64,000 nucleotides of DNA, from the NCBI RefSeq assembly GCF_009870125.1, contig NC_046680.1, positions 14,775,501 to 14,839,500 on the forward strand, read 5' to 3'. Positions 9,991-22,107 of this stretch are shown one piece after another (position 1 is the first letter of the stretch; each line of letters begins with the position of its first letter). Under the pieces are notes generated by a model that ran no database searches, was not told the DNA's origin, and was given only the letters and a program-made list of their open reading frames with translations. Origin of the DNA: Drosophila pseudoobscura (taxonomy: Eukaryota > Arthropoda > Insecta > Diptera > Drosophilidae). The position numbers were made by a program, and so were the translations under genes.

Positions 9991-11620
9991 CTTTGTTTGG
10001 CGCCAAATGCAATCAAATGGAATGGAATGAACGAAAACGCTGCCGAAGCCGAGGCTGAAGCTGCAGCTGAAGCCGGAGATGGAGACGATGTGCCGATGGA
10101 GACGGAGAGCAGACCGAGTGCTGGCTGAGATTTTGATAGTTTATGGCATTTATTGCAATCGTGTGCAGCTGTGTTGGTTGGCTGGCAGAAACAATTGCAT
10201 GCCGAAGGGAGACCTATGGTCGATGATGGGATGGGCAGGGGGCTGGTGCTGGTGCTGCGGAGACTATTGTCTCAGCGGCGGCATCTCGTTTACCCAATGT
10301 ACCTTGTCTTGTTAAACATACTCGCAAGTACGCTCTCAGCCACATCAACTCTCCCTGGGTCGGTAAAATTAGCAAGTTTCTGGCGATGATGGCGCTCTGG
10401 TGCTCGTAAATCGAAATCCAATCGAAACCCTCAACGGTTGAGTGCATCATCAGCTTCATCAGCATCATCATCATGCCAAACGACTCATCTCATCTCATCT
10501 CCATTGAATGGCACGTTTGGGAAACAATTTTAATGCGCTTCGAATGCAATCGGAATTGGCGTCAAGAACCGCATGTAGCGGTGTCTTCTAATCATGTCTG
10601 ATCCGACACGGATGTCAAATAACCTGGGCCAGGTTGCGTCCAGTCTTTGACCTTTTGCACCCCAGGAAAACTGGAATCGAAATGGTAATAAATACCGCTA
10701 ATATCACCATCGACACCCTGGGGCCTGGCGGGAGACCACAAAAAAACAACACAAGTTGCGCAAAACAAGTTGCTCCATTTGGTGGCAACATCCATCTGCC
10801 CGGGCCACATCCAGCAGAAAGGGCAGTTGCTTCTCTTTTTCTTTTTTGTTTTTTTTTCGGATTTTTTTGTTTGAATGTGAAAATTCGTTGCCCCGTTGTA
10901 TGGGGCCAAGTTTAGGCCAAAATGCCTGACGATTTCTGGCAGCAGCAGCATCAGTAGGAGAATGCTCATTGACATTTGCCCGTTTGCACTGTTGTCGTCG
11001 CGCGGTGTTTAGAAAGGCAGCTCCACCGAAAGAGACACACACGGACGGACACGGGCCTCGGCAGGTTGTCATCGCAGCGGTCTCATTCTTGGTGGCATGG
11101 GATGGTCGCCTTGGGTGATCGAGGCGGCACAGCTGCGCGCACCAGAACGGCAGCCAAGTGGCAAAAGGAATGTGCACGCATGTGGCCACACGAGCAGCGA
11201 GGAATGAGACAAAAAAAAATGGGACAGACGCGGGCCACGCTGCGTATGCGCAACATTCAGCATACGGCGCGTTGCACGGCACGGAACAGCACTGCTTTGC
11301 ATTGGCCTTGCCAAATTAACACACAAATGAGTGTGGCACACCCCCATCGTAGTCGCCTGTCCGGGCTATTGCAAAAGTAGATATTATCGAAAATATTAAC
11401 CAATGCTTGGGGGGCGGCAATTACTATGATTCATTCAACTCGGATGCGGTTGCAGTTGCAGTTGCCAGCAGTCAAGAATGTTTGCCGCGTTTTGGGTTTT
11501 TCTATTCTATCGAGTAGTAGTTCCTGTTGATGAAGCTGTGTGCTGCCTCTACCTTCTATCACATTATTTATAGCGTAAGTATGATTACTCAATCGTAGAC
11601 ATAAAATAGAAAATAGAAAA
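9991..11620. other. Intergenic region between TpnC47D and Cpr47Ef
   Basis: No gene recognised. Several overlapping open frames at about 10590-11380 on both strands are composition artefacts in GC-rich DNA. Confidence 0.4.
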
Positions 11621-11709
11621 TGTTTATTCAAGCCTCAGAGTTCGTGCAGGGAGGGAATTGAATTCAGCCACCAATGCCATCAGATGTGTGTGTGTCCAAG
11701 AGTAGAGAC

Positions 11710-12572
11710 TTATTCGCCAGTCATCATCTCCATGAATTCTGTGGATCAAATGGTGGGAAAGTGGAGCAATTAGTGGCATTCAGATACGGAGATCGGGTAC
11801 AGAGCCGGAAGCCTAAAAATAGTCAGCCACAAGGGCAGGCAGAACGACATTGTCTTTTCGGCCAGCCTGAACGGAGAACAGCGGGCCTGTAGAGCCTACA
11901 AATTGATATAATTTGCTTCTTCCTCAACGCTGGCACGGGGCCAAAGAATTCGGGATTCATGAGGCATGCTCTGCTAATTGGTCGGTGTTAGCGTCAGCCG
12001 CTCTACTAACCATCAAAGTCCACGGTGCCAGAGCCATCAGAATCGATTTCCTCAATCATCATGTTCAGTTCCGTGTCGGTCAGCTGATCGTCGAGCTCCT
12101 TCAGGATCTCCTTCAGACAGGAGGTGGGAATGTAGCCATTGCCCTGCTTGTCGTATAGACGGAAGGCCTCACGCAGTTCCTTCTGCATGGCCTCGTCATC
12201 CTCCTCGACGATGAATTTGGCGGCCAGCTGCACGAACTCCTCGAACTCCAAGCGGCCGGATTCTGTTCAAAGATTCAGTTTAGTAGATACCCATGGAGAA
12301 GGCAAGGGGAGTACTCACTGTCCTCGTCGACCTCATTGATCAGCTCGTCGAGAATCTGCCTGTCGAAGGGCTGGCCCATGAGGCGCAGGATGTCGGCCAC
12401 CATTTCGGTGGGGATGCTGCCGGTCTTTTGGTGGTCAAAGCTGTTGAATGCCTTCTGCAGAACGGCAATCTGCTCGGGGGTCAGGTCTTCATCCTGCAAA
12501 GCAATTAAAGCCGCATTAGAAATATCCGGATAGCTATAATCCTCGTCTTGCTCCACGCACAATATTATCCAT
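11710..12572 (-). CDS. TpnC47D: Troponin C, muscle calcium switch
   Basis: Calcium-binding subunit of the thin-filament troponin complex, 155 aa. Four coding exons: 12572..12561 (MDNI), 12493..12319, 12262..12011 and 11738..11710 (29 bases, ending in MEMMTGE). All junctions obey GT/AG and the phase. Four EF-hand units are visible. The loop '[12 protein letters not shown]' near the C-terminus is a complete calcium site. The N-terminal loops '[12 protein letters not shown]' and '[11 protein letters not shown]' are less canonical, as usual for insect TnC. Start '[12 protein letters not shown]', length and exon layout match melanogaster TpnC47D. A minus-strand AATAAA at 11628..11623 would end the message. 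An MEF2 consensus lies about 475 bases upstream. Confidence 0.95.
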
Positions 12573-12639
12573 GCTGAACTCTTCTGCTGCTGATGCTCGT
12601 TGTTCACCAGATAGATCACCGCTAACGACTGAATCGGAT

Positions 12640-15100
12640 GCCCAGATCCACTATACCCATGCTTTCGTCCGGAGAGTGTGTATACGGAGGCACACCCACA
12701 CATCCACTACCAGAGTACAGAGACATTCCAAAAGTAACAGGCTAATTTATGGTTTTCAACAGCATCTCAAAAATAAAACCAGGGAAACAAACAAACAAAA
12801 GCAAAGGCCACCCCACCATCGCACACGCACACATGGAAACGGGAAAACCAATGGAAAACTTAAAAATTTTGTTTAATTTGTTGCTTTGTGAAACGAAAAA
12901 CGAATACGAAAAGCACTGTAAAACCATCGAGCACTGTGCCCCTGTTGGCCAGCACCATCACCCACACCCTCACCCACATCAACACCACCACCAGAGCAAT
13001 TCCATTTTGTAGTGGTTTGCTAAGGCTTAACGTGGACATCGATGGTTATTTTTAACCGACACTGAAAGGAAATTTCCGAGCTAACTGGAATTCCAATGGC
13101 TATAAATGGTTTCATCTGAATCTTCAGTGTTCTAGTAATCGCATTAATAAACTAAATTCATATGTTTCTCTCAAGGAGTACTACTCAAATACCACACATT
13201 GGACCCGCAACCCTTGCCTTTCTCTCAGTGTATAGCCAAGTGACATTCAGTTCAATATATATCCATACAAACCATCATAATCGAGGCAAATATTATCACA
13301 TTCTCCAGTATAAGGTGGTCCACGCTTATTGAATCAATCACTGCCGTGCCATGAATTGATTTTATAGCCCAGAAAAATTAACAAGAAATTAAATAAAGTC
13401 TATAAATTAGATGGAGGGAAATACGAGTATTCCATATAGTATATGGAACTCATGGAGGAGGAGGAGGAGGGGAGCACAGATCAGGCGAACAGAGTGCCAA
13501 GAGACATTTTTATAAGCCATTCGAATTTTATTGTCTCTTGCGGTTCTGCTTCCTATTTAAATTTAAATTTAAATTTAAACTTGTTAAGTGACCGAATAAT
13601 ATGCAAATTGATTTATACTAAACTCTGCTACAATGTGTTGCTGTGTTCATATGGCACACATTTCCAGAAATATACGAATACGCATGGGTACGAGTATTTG
13701 GAATATTGAGGAAAGCCAAAGAAAAGTTGTTTACCAATTATGACAGCGGCAGCCAAAGCAGGCGCCAAAACTTGACGTCACTTTGACACATTGACCATTT
13801 GTTTATAAGTATGTGGTATAGTTATTAATTAATTAGCAGATAAAATATGATGCCAATAACTCAAAGTGCCTCAGATTACTAATTGCCAACAGCTGGGGAG
13901 ATGTGCATGAGAGATTCAAAGAGATTCCCTGATGATCTCTTCTCTTGATGGACAGGCGCCGACATCGATTCGTCAATCGATGGAAATCTGTTTTCAGTAA
14001 CAGTGTGTCAGTGTTTTCATGTTGCGTTTTCCAAACGATTAGCCTCAGAGAGCCAGAGAATCAACGGGTTTCTTTTTAGTCGAATCGGTAACCGGAGCGC
14101 CAGAGTTTCAATGTTATTTTGACATTTGTGTGGCGGCGAGGTCTAGCCTTGATCGTCGCCAAGACCACTTTTGCCCAGAGTCTCAGGCAGCCGGATAATT
14201 GATGGAGGCATTCACTTTGCCCCGTCGTCATAATTGCAGTGGCATCTGCATCAACGAGTACACTAAACGCTCCTAGAGGCCCTCCTCTCAGCCATCCCAC
14301 TTCTCATCGGATCGCTGTCAAACGCGATAAAACTTAACATTTGCATCTGAAGTTATGACAACAATAAGGCTGCTCCACTGATCCACTGATCCATCCCATC
14401 GTGATCACGTGATTGGATATCGCTGGTAAATGTAAATGGAAATGTCTCTCCCAGCATAGCATCTCCCATGCGGATCAAGTCTCAGGTCGGGTCGGATTGC
14501 CAATCTGGGTGAATGCGAATAATACATACTCGTGCATTACACGTTTGAATACAAATCCAAATTATGCATTCGTCATATGGGAAGTAACCCTATGGGCGTG
14601 TTTCTCGTAGGTGGGAAAGAGGTTTACTCGCAATATTGTTTTCGCCATTGCGTTTCATGGGCAAGCACTGATGGTTCCGAGCTCTGAGTCTGAGATCTTC
14701 TACTAGTGAGGTTCGCCCAAAAGTTTGGTATATCTCTGCATTGCTGAAAAACGAAATCGAAAGTGATTTACATACCACTTGCCCCGTAGGTCCGAGTATC
14801 TATAAATTCAAGTTCAGGGCCAAAAAGTCAACTATTTAAGTAGCATAAATATGCAAATATGAATATGTATGTATGAATGTCTCCTCCTGTGTTTTTTCCC
14901 CTTGACTATCTCGTAGACCTTGTCATTTTTTGGGGGACGCATAAATTTAGGGGAACTCGTTTTAGTGTCCGCTAATTAGTTGCGATTGAATATTCACATA
15001 TGTATTTCAGTTTCTCCCATCAGCCATGGACGTTCAGCAGAGATGCATGATCGATCCTTTGGGGAGGAATGAATTCGAAACTAAAGTTAACTTTTAACTG
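12640..15100. other. Upstream region of TpnC47D and 3' side of Cpr47Eg
   Basis: No gene supported. AT-rich noncoding DNA with a palindromic AAATTT repeat (about 13556-13579) and a short GGA run (13456-13470). It includes the likely muscle regulatory region of TpnC47D. Confidence 0.45.
13046..13055. promoter_or_regulatory. Candidate MEF2 site upstream of TpnC47D
   Basis: TTATTTTTAA fits the MEF2 consensus YTAWWWWTAR exactly. MEF2 activates many fly muscle structural genes, and the site lies about 475 bases 5' of the TpnC47D ATG. The consensus is short and the region AT-rich, so chance occurrence is possible. Confidence 0.4.
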
Positions 15101-15123
15101 CTTTTATTTTTGGTAAACAATGC

Positions 15124-15549
15124 TTATTCCTTAGGGGGGTGGGCTGCGATCCAGTCCAGAGCGCGCTGGATGGCCTCTGGGATTGGGGGAGGGGTTGGCA
15201 GAGGGGGGTTGGCAGCCAGCACCTGGTATCCGTTCTCGTCGGCAACATACTGGATGGAGACTGGCACTCCCTCGGGGGATGTCCAGGCCTGGTCTCCCTT
15301 AACCACCCACTGCTCGCCTTGCTGCTCACCTTGCTGGTGGACGTTCACGGAGTTGTCGAGCTCCAGAGCATACTTGAAGCTGTCAACGTTGACTTCCGCT
15401 TCACTACGGAGCACATTGGCATCCTCGTTGGCGTAGGCCACAGCCAGCAGGCAGGCGAAAGCAATCTATTGTGGGGAATCGGAGAACAAGTTAGCCATTA
15501 TCCTGCTAGGAATCTTTCGGGATTTAAAGCCACTTACGATGAACTTCAT
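15124..15549 (-). CDS. Cpr47Eg: Small cuticular protein, CPR family
   Basis: Secreted cuticle protein, 117 aa. Exon 1 is 15549..15538 (MKFI) and exon 2 is 15465..15124, phase 0; the 12-base first coding exon is typical of cuticle genes. Signal peptide 'IIAFACLLAVAYA', then a Rebers-Riddiford domain from 'VDSFKYALELDNS' to 'VSIQYVADENGYQVLAA', then 'PPLPTPPPIPEAI'. The length equals melanogaster Cpr47Eg. A minus-strand AATAAA lies about 16-21 bases beyond the stop (15108..15103). Confidence 0.92.
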
Positions 15550-15577
15550 GTTGTTTTCTTGAAGACTTGAAGAGACT

Positions 15578-15615
15578 TACTGATATCGAAATGGAACTTC
15601 TGTCATCTTTTTATA
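15578..15615 (-). promoter_or_regulatory. TATA box and initiator of Cpr47Eg
   Basis: TATAAAA at 15615..15609 and the initiator TCAGTA at 15583..15578 are about 30 bases apart, the ideal spacing. The start site at about 15581 gives a leader of about 32 bases. Confidence 0.75.
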
Positions 15616-15619
15616 TGCT

Positions 15620-16120
15620 GCTTTTGCCGCGCTGCGATAAGACGCCCAAGTTCAGGTCGTCTGACGTAGAGGATTTTAAATTCCACTAATTATGCATATG
15701 ATAATCAAAAATACACGTTTTCTGATTATCCAAAGATCCAAACGAAATTCATATCAAGACCCAAACAGGCGGAAGATGTGTCTGCGACGGAGACATTAAC
15801 TATGTGTCGAATACTAGAAACATTGTAAAGATATAATTAATTCTCTATTTTCGTCAAAAAAATCGAAAAAAGCAGCATTTTAATAAGTTTGTTCGTCTTG
15901 TTTTAAACTGGTTTCAATATTGTTCGCATTTTGTGTAAATATAGATGTCTGTTGGCTCCGGCGTGGACAAGGCCACCTTGACAGCACACGCTGTCCCACG
16001 CTGCCGACAGCTTTGCTATTCTCCTGGCCGTCACCCCCGCAAAAGATCAATCTGAATCAATCAACCTCTCTTTTTCGATTATAAATAATTTACTTTATTG
16101 CCCATTTAGCGGTAATCTAA
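15620..16120. other. Intergenic, Trappc2l 3' end to Cpr47Eg promoter
   Basis: About 500 bases without a supportable gene. The left part lies upstream of the Cpr47Eg promoter; a TTTATT (minus AATAAA) near 16094-16099 is the likely poly(A) signal of Trappc2l. Confidence 0.45.
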
Positions 16121-16122
16121 AG

Positions 16123-16769
16123 CTATGCGTTGCCGCTCATCAATTTTTGTACGGCACGATCGAATTTTCTGCAAAAAGAAATGGGATGTGAATGGGAGTA
16201 TAAAAATTATCCCATGGGAAGACTTACTTGGAAGTCAGGGACTCGCCCGGAATGTAAAAAGGATTGCAGACGGCATCTGTGTAGAGGATATGCAGGTTTC
16301 GAAAGATCTGGAAAGCATTGAAAGTGGCATTGGCATGTCTGCCAGCTGTGGGACTAGTACTTACCGCTCGCACCTCGTTCTCCCGCAGAGCAACGTTGCT
16401 GGAATCAATGACCACTATGAATTTCACCCGGGAATTGGTGACGAAGCCATAGCTGAAAGCAGACAATAAATACCGGTTAGCCTTAGCGCCACGCTGAGCA
16501 AATGGGTGGCCATACATTTTATGATTCTCTGTGGAATATAAAAGTCCCAGGTAGAGTTCCTTTGACTCGGGAACTCCCTTGCCAATCAAACACTTCTCCT
16601 CTACCACGTCCAGAGCTGCGTGTACATGGTACTGCAGGTCCAGCTCCTGCTCCATATCCGATGTAGTCAGGTACATCGGGGCATTCTTTAAATAATAGAA
16701 ATGTAAGTACATGCATCCATTTATACGAATATCACCCACATCTTTGCCAATAACTGCAACAAATGACAT
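16123..16769 (-). CDS. Trappc2l: TRAPP complex subunit 2-like
   Basis: Longin-fold subunit of the TRAPP tethering complexes that activate Rab GTPases at ER-Golgi and Golgi membranes; predicted 137 aa (human TRAPPC2L is about 140). Five exons: 16769..16740, 16685..16516, 16452..16365, 16307..16228 and 16168..16123, all in phase. Family landmarks: 'MSFVAVIGKD' at the N-terminus, 'HAALDVVEEK', 'ELYLGLLYSTENHKI', 'YGFVTNSRVKFIVVIDSSN', 'ALRENEVRA' and 'YTDAVCNPFYIPGE'. The last exon gives 'KKFDRAVQKLMSGNA'. One long open frame runs through three of the introns without a stop, so an unspliced reading would wrongly look like a single-exon gene. Divergent from Vhl, sharing about 300 bases of promoter. 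Confidence 0.93.
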
Positions 16770-17071
16770 TTTTCTTGTTTATTTACTTTCAGCGCAACAG
16801 CTGACGACAGGGGCACCGATAGTATCGGTAACAGGAGCGTATTTCGTCAACAATGTATCGGAATTAAAATCGATGCCAAGTATCGATTGTTGGGAAAAAG
16901 TCAAGTGCTGCCACACTGGTGAATTTAACAAGACCGTATTACGCCAAAAATTTTGCCACAAATTGATAAGACCAGACATTTTTATCTATACTCTCATTGT
17001 GGTAGTTGGAGAAAAAAACATTAAAAATTGATATCATAGCTATTACTGATCGGCTTAGCACCCTGCTGGAG
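16770..17071. promoter_or_regulatory. Divergent promoter region of Trappc2l and Vhl
   Basis: 302 bases between two divergent start codons. It contains an E-box CAGCTG near 16798-16803 and DRE-like TATCGATT near 16881-16888, both common in fly housekeeping promoters, and no TATA box in a usable place. Confidence 0.5.
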
Positions 17072-17638
17072 ATGGCGCTGCAGATTGCACATAATAATCG
17101 TGGCAATCCGCACGCGCTGCATCCTCCACCAGCCGCCGAGCTTGTAGAGGTCTTTGTGCTATTTGTCAACACAACAAATCGCACTGTTGATCTCTATTGG
17201 GTGTGCGACCGCGATACGGAGAACATGTATCTCAGTTTGAAGCCGTTCGAGGAGGTGCGCGTCAACACGTACAACACGCACACCTGGCTCTTCCGCGACT
17301 ACTACACAGGCGAGCGAATGCACGTTAAGTCCAGGCGCATATTTGTGCCCGTTCCCATGCGCGTTCCAAAGAACCCTCAACATCCCGAGGAGCTGTGCGA
17401 TGTACGCAGCCAGGTGAACATCCATTTCCCGATGCGCAAACTCAAGGACACCTGTCTTTGGCTGCTTGCGCGCTATCTAAATCGCACGAGCAATTCACCT
17501 CGAAGGCTGGTCAGCAACTATATGATACCTTCGACGCTGAAGCAACAGTTGTTCGTTATTCTGACCACCATGGAGTCCTACTCGAGGACGGCTCGCATCA
17601 GACGGCGTCGCGTCCGAGAGATGATAAATAATATTTAA
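17072..17638 (+). CDS. Vhl: von Hippel-Lindau tumour suppressor homologue
   Basis: Substrate-recognition subunit of a cullin-2/elongin B-C ubiquitin ligase that marks prolyl-hydroxylated HIF-alpha (Sima) for destruction. Single coding exon, 188 aa from 'MALQIAHNN', matching the melanogaster start; an upstream in-frame ATG at 17006 would add 22 residues with no family support. The beta domain spans roughly residues 25-95 with the hallmark 'NTYNTHTWLFRD', holding the His and Trp that contact hydroxyproline in human VHL. The alpha domain follows at about residues 110-150 and includes 'LKDTCLWLLARYL', the elongin C-binding helix. The C-terminus is arginine-rich ('RIRRRRVREM'). Confidence 0.95.
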   Translation: MALQIAHNNRGNPHALHPPPAAELVEVFVLFVNTTNRTVDLYWVCDRDTENMYLSLKPFEEVRVNTYNTHTWLFRDYYTGERMHVKSRRIFVPVPMRVPKNPQHPEELCDVRSQVNIHFPMRKLKDTCLWLLARYLNRTSNSPRRLVSNYMIPSTLKQQLFVILTTMESYSRTARIRRRRVREMINNI

Positions 17639-17639
17639 A

Positions 17640-18285
17640 GTGGCATAAGGGAAGAAAGCCAAGCTTGATTTCCAAATAGTTTTAATAATAACTTTAATTG
17701 ATTTTCAATTGTATCATCTTTCCTTTGATTTGTTTGTTTGTTACTTATGTACAAATTGGCTTGCATAGAGCGTTTTATAGGTTGGTTTTCTACGATTGCA
17801 TTGATTTTTATATTTTTTAACAGTTTACTTATAATTAAATATATAATATATGTTCTATGTATATATGTATTTATATATATTTATATATATATATATATAT
17901 ATATAAACCTAGTGTAAAACAAATGTGAATATTACATACATATATGCGCAATTCTCTAGATCTAAATGTTTTCAGATGCGATGCCAGATAATGTAAATGG
18001 TATGTCTGCGGATTATCTACTTGTGTGTTGTGTCGCAAACTTAATCTCTTTTAAGTCTGAATCTGAAGTATATAATAATTCCTAAACAGAGCAAACAAAT
18101 AGCACCCTGGTGCATTTACATAAAATAAATGTTTAAACAGATTCCTTCTTAAATGGTTAGTCCACAGGACAAAGTAATTACAAATACATTGCAAAATACA
18201 TACAAATGGTTAATCGAACAAACTACAGCTTAAATCTTTCAATTTAGCGGGAATCGGCTAGGAGAGAGAGATCCCATGCCGTCGT
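17640..18285. other. 3' UTRs of convergent Vhl and Wdr48
   Basis: Noncoding AT-rich DNA shared by two convergent genes, with a TA microsatellite at about 17830-17906. No further gene seen. Confidence 0.5.
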
Positions 18286-20843
18286 TCAATACTTTCGCGT
18301 GACGCGCTCCAGACTATCTCCGATCGAACCTGTTGAGTGAACGGACTGGACTTACAGATGGACCTAATCAGATCGCATTTGAGTGGTCTTACCGTCGTAA
18401 TTGAAGTTCTGCTTTGTTTTGTATTGAAATGTAAGATCTGTTGATTGCTTCCAGATGAAGTGACGCACCGTACGCAGGTCCATGTTGGGGTCCACGACCT
18501 AAGTTAACAATGGAATGGCAATAGAATATACTCAGAAGCGATAAAGGGATCGCTCAACTTACCACATCGTTGCACGACAGTTCGATGCGTTCCTCCGCTG
18601 GCAGCTGTGAGCCTTCCGAGTTGCCGTCGCTTTGGCTGTTCTGCAATGAATTGTTTGCGTTGGCCCCGCTGGGGGTTGTCTCTGCATTGAGCACCTTCTC
18701 GAGCACATGCTCGCACACCTTGCGGCACTGAATGAACTCGTTGGCCACCAGGCGATCCTGCACAAATGAAAGGTAAAGCATAATTTAATATGAGTGCCAT
18801 TGTGCCACCATTTGACTCTACCTTCTTGGTGCGCTCTGGCTTGGTCATCTGTGGATGGGGCTGCAGGAAGAACGGTATTTTGAGGAACTTGGGAATGTTC
18901 TTCTCAATCACCACATCGGTAACCCACTGCGGTGCTGTCTCATGTAGCAGAGTGCATTCGCTGTCGCCCGCTGCGTCGCGGACCAACAGACGGCAGACAG
19001 TCCGCCCGCCCACCTCGCTATTGGATAGTCACAATATGAGAATACTTGTAGCGAATGGAATACTATGCGACTCACCTGAATATGACTGGTGTATGTTTGG
19101 GCACTTGAAAGTAGCCGTTGCCGTGCATGTCCGGCTCCAATTCATTTTGCGGTATGCTATGCGGTGGTGTCCAGTACTCGAGCAGTGCCTCCAAGAGTAA
19201 TTTCCCATAGTTTATCTGCACAATTGAGTTAAAATGAAGACATTCTATCAGAAATGTACCTTTCATACCTTTATCTCTGTTGTGGGATCGACGCACTCCG
19301 GCAGTCCGGCCTCAATAGACACCCAAGCCGAGAAGCAATCGACCTCCTCCTGACCCAAAACAATCGTTGGCATCTGCAGTGAGAGATATCATATAGAGAG
19401 GTTATAACGTTGGTATTACAAGGTAAAGTAAAGTACTCACCCCAGTTTTGAGATCCACTGTGAACCAATTTGGAATGTAGACTTGCTTGTTGCGCTTTTT
19501 CACCTCCGCCTCGTAGTCGATTGGGCCCAGAGTGTCCTTCTTGACCACTCTTAGAACGTCGTAGAGCACGACTTGATCCTGGGAGTCTTTCGTTAATATA
19601 TAACGCTTGTCGTTCAGCACAGTGCACTCCTTGATGGCGGCCCCGCCCTTGATGCAAGCCAGCTCCGTGCCACCTTGCGTCCACTGTGCATCCAAACCGC
19701 CCGACGAGTTCAGGGTGCCTCTATCGTACATGGGCAGCTTCCAACAGCGAATGTCCGAATTCCAGGTGGTGGCCCACACGCCAGTCTTGTCCATGTTGTA
19801 GCCCAGACTGAGCACAGGCGCCTTCTCCTCGCATACGAGCGTCTTGTTGCTGGGATTACGCATCTCTGTCACAATAATATTTTGATCCCTGCTCCCCGAT
19901 ATTATGTATTGAAAGTTCTCGCTCATTAGCAACGACCACACGCCCTCCTTGTGTACGTGTATAGTCTGAACGCAGCGTTGTTGGCCCAAATTCCAGACCT
20001 TGATGGTGCCATCAGAGCTTCCGGATACAACCTGGTTGCCGTCGGGGGAGACTACAAGGCAGCGAACATTTTCCGTGTGTCCTCGGAGCTTCATGCTTCG
20101 CATACAGGTTCTTGGATCCCATATTCGCAGTATATTCTCGGTGGATCCGCTCACAATTACGGTGCCAGAGGGATTCATGGCCAGGCTATAGATCGAATCC
20201 TTTGACCCAGTCAGACTAGAGGTTGTAACGGTGTTGTTGCTGGCAGTTAGCGCTGTTAGTGTGTTGACATCCCACAGGAATATCGCTTTGTCTAGCCCAG
20301 CGCTGGCTACTTGCTCTCGATCCTTCGCATAGGCCAGAGCCTGGACATAGTCGCGATGTGTTCTGAGGGTCGACATGCAGAAGCCTTTCTGTGCATTCCA
20401 CACCTTCACCGTGGTATCACAACTGGCGCTGATAACTGAATGGCCAAATGGTTAGACATTATATTCACTATAATGGCTCATTATCCATTATCCGACTTAC
20501 GGTTCCTTCCGTTGCAGCAGAGCACTATGTCGTTGACCCAATCATTGTGATGTTCCATCGACTGTATGTACTTCTCGCTGGACTCCGAGCGCGTGTTCCA
20601 AACCCGGATGATCGCATCACGTCCGGCCGAATACAATTTGCCATTGTTCGGATCTAGCTGCAACGAATTGACACCATTCCGATGCTGTTTCTCCTCGGCG
20701 TCTCGTATCACGAAGGAAACCTAGAGAATAGGGCGCTTTGTAAACTCAATTTTCTCCTCGCCTTCCACGTTCTGATGAGGCCATTCTGTTTCCCCAATCA
20801 CCTGCATCTTTTTCCGTGCCTGACAAGTCTTGTGCGTCAACAT
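18286..20843 (-). CDS. Wdr48: WD-repeat protein 48 (UAF1), deubiquitinase cofactor
   Basis: Cofactor that binds and activates USP1/USP12/USP46-type deubiquitinases; predicted 680 aa (human WDR48 677). Nine exons: 20843..20802, 20720..20501, 20435..19441, 19373..19269, 19215..19076, 19017..18822, 18757..18563, 18498..18393 and 18329..18286; the sum is in frame. The N-terminus '[20 protein letters not shown]' matches the human protein. WD repeats fill roughly residues 20-360 ('[11 protein letters not shown]', '[14 protein letters not shown]', '[14 protein letters not shown]'). The C-terminal half carries the ancillary/SUMO-like domains ('[13 protein letters not shown]'), and the protein ends '[11 protein letters not shown]'. 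It is convergent with Vhl. Confidence 0.95.
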
Positions 20844-20849
20844 GTCTTC

Positions 20850-21260
20850 CGCGGAGCTGGGCTGTGTTTTTGTGTTATGTTTGAAGTTCCTTCACGAGGA
20901 GGATGCGGTTGCGACTGTAATCGATGGCTGCTGCATATGAGGCACGCACATTTAGTGATGCTGCGGTCTATTCAATAATTATTGGCCCTCTACAAATCGA
21001 AATCTAGGAATTTCCAACCAAGTCCGAAATTTTTCGCACCTATTTCCCTCTCTTTCTCTCTAAATTCTTTCCTCCTTCTCTCTTTCTCTTGGTCACCTCC
21101 TTCTCCAGCGCCGGCTAGTGATGCCACTCAGTTTTTGTATGTGTTTTAAAAACAGCTGTGGTTCAGGGCTGAGTTTTTTCAATAAAATCTCCAGGGCTAC
21201 TTCATCTATTAAATTCAATTTTCAAAGGTTCGATCCGGTTAAGGCTCTTGTTTTTGCTCT
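20850..21260. other. Promoter side of Wdr48
   Basis: No gene. A C/T-rich stretch ('ctctctttctctctaaat' type) at about 21030-21095 and an AACAGCTGTG E-box near 21151-21160, a common fly core-promoter motif, suit a TATA-less housekeeping promoter for Wdr48. Confidence 0.4.
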
Positions 21261-21261
21261 T

Positions 21262-21485
21262 TCTCGTTTAACCACTAGGCAACAAACTTTGTTTTAGTCA
21301 AAATACAACAAATGGGACTACTTAAAAGTAGTTAGTCTTGAATAAAACTGATTGAGCAATCATATAAAATTATGTGGGCAAAGCTGAGAGATCTAAATAG
21401 CTAGTAATACTCCACGGAAGCTCAAAATCGAGGAATATGAATAATTCGTTGGTATATTTTGAAAAGGAGACCGTATATTTCGGTA
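21262..21485 (+). repeat. Diverged partial copy of the 610-base repeat (A0)
   Basis: Shares in order 'cgtttaacc', 'aaaattatgtgggca', 'gctagtaata' and 'cgaggaatatg' with the right halves of the two longer repeats at 21493 and 24461, but is shorter and much more diverged. It abuts the first long repeat in tandem. Confidence 0.6.
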
Positions 21486-21492
21486 TTTATTT

Positions 21493-22107
21493 GAATCGGA
21501 CAGGATCGGTAATAACCGGTTCACAACAATGTCCATGCACGCATACCCTGGGGGAAATGGATGTTATAGAGTTGTGAATATGTTTGTCATCCCAGGCTCC
21601 AAAGAAGGCAAAAACAATTTAGTCTCTGTTTTAAACATATTCCAACGGTATTTGAAGCTTATTTTTTTCTTGCAGGGACCAAGAATAGGTATCAGGATCG
21701 AGATATATATATACAATATACTAATAATAAACAAGAATATGTCTAAAAAATGTAATTTTGAGAAAAGGTCTTTATTAGTTACGTCTTATCTTCACATCAC
21801 ACTTACACTTTCATATAAAATTAACAAAATAGGGTATGCAAAGGCCTATACTAGGGCTTACACGCAACATAGCGACTGTTTTTTTTTTTGTTGAACTTTT
21901 TCGTTTAACCCTTTTTTTACAATAAATACAATAAAAGCAAGGATTAAAAACTATCCAATCTTGTAGAAAATTGATTCATCAATGGGTTAAAATTATGTGG
22001 GCATGGCTAAATGTTCTATATAGCTGGTAATATTCGACGGAAAATCAAAAACGAGGAATATGTTAAATAAAACTTGAATTCGTCAGTATATTTACCGTAT
22101 ATTTTTC
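21493..22107 (+). repeat. Direct repeat A1
   Basis: About 615 bases closely matching A2 at 24461-25068 in the same orientation, from 'gaatcgg' to 'cgtcagtatattta'. No coding frame is shared and the ends are not TG..CA, so this looks like duplicated noncoding DNA and not a known transposon end. Confidence 0.85.

Noticed and set aside
10704-11282. 192-codon minus-strand frame
   Set aside because: Composition reflects GC-rich DNA; residue pattern is irregular, with a KKEKEK tract from a poly-T run and no family resemblance.
16224-16769. Single-exon 181 aa reading of Trappc2l
   Set aside because: It contains three intron-derived inserts that interrupt the longin fold; splicing restores the family sequence and length.
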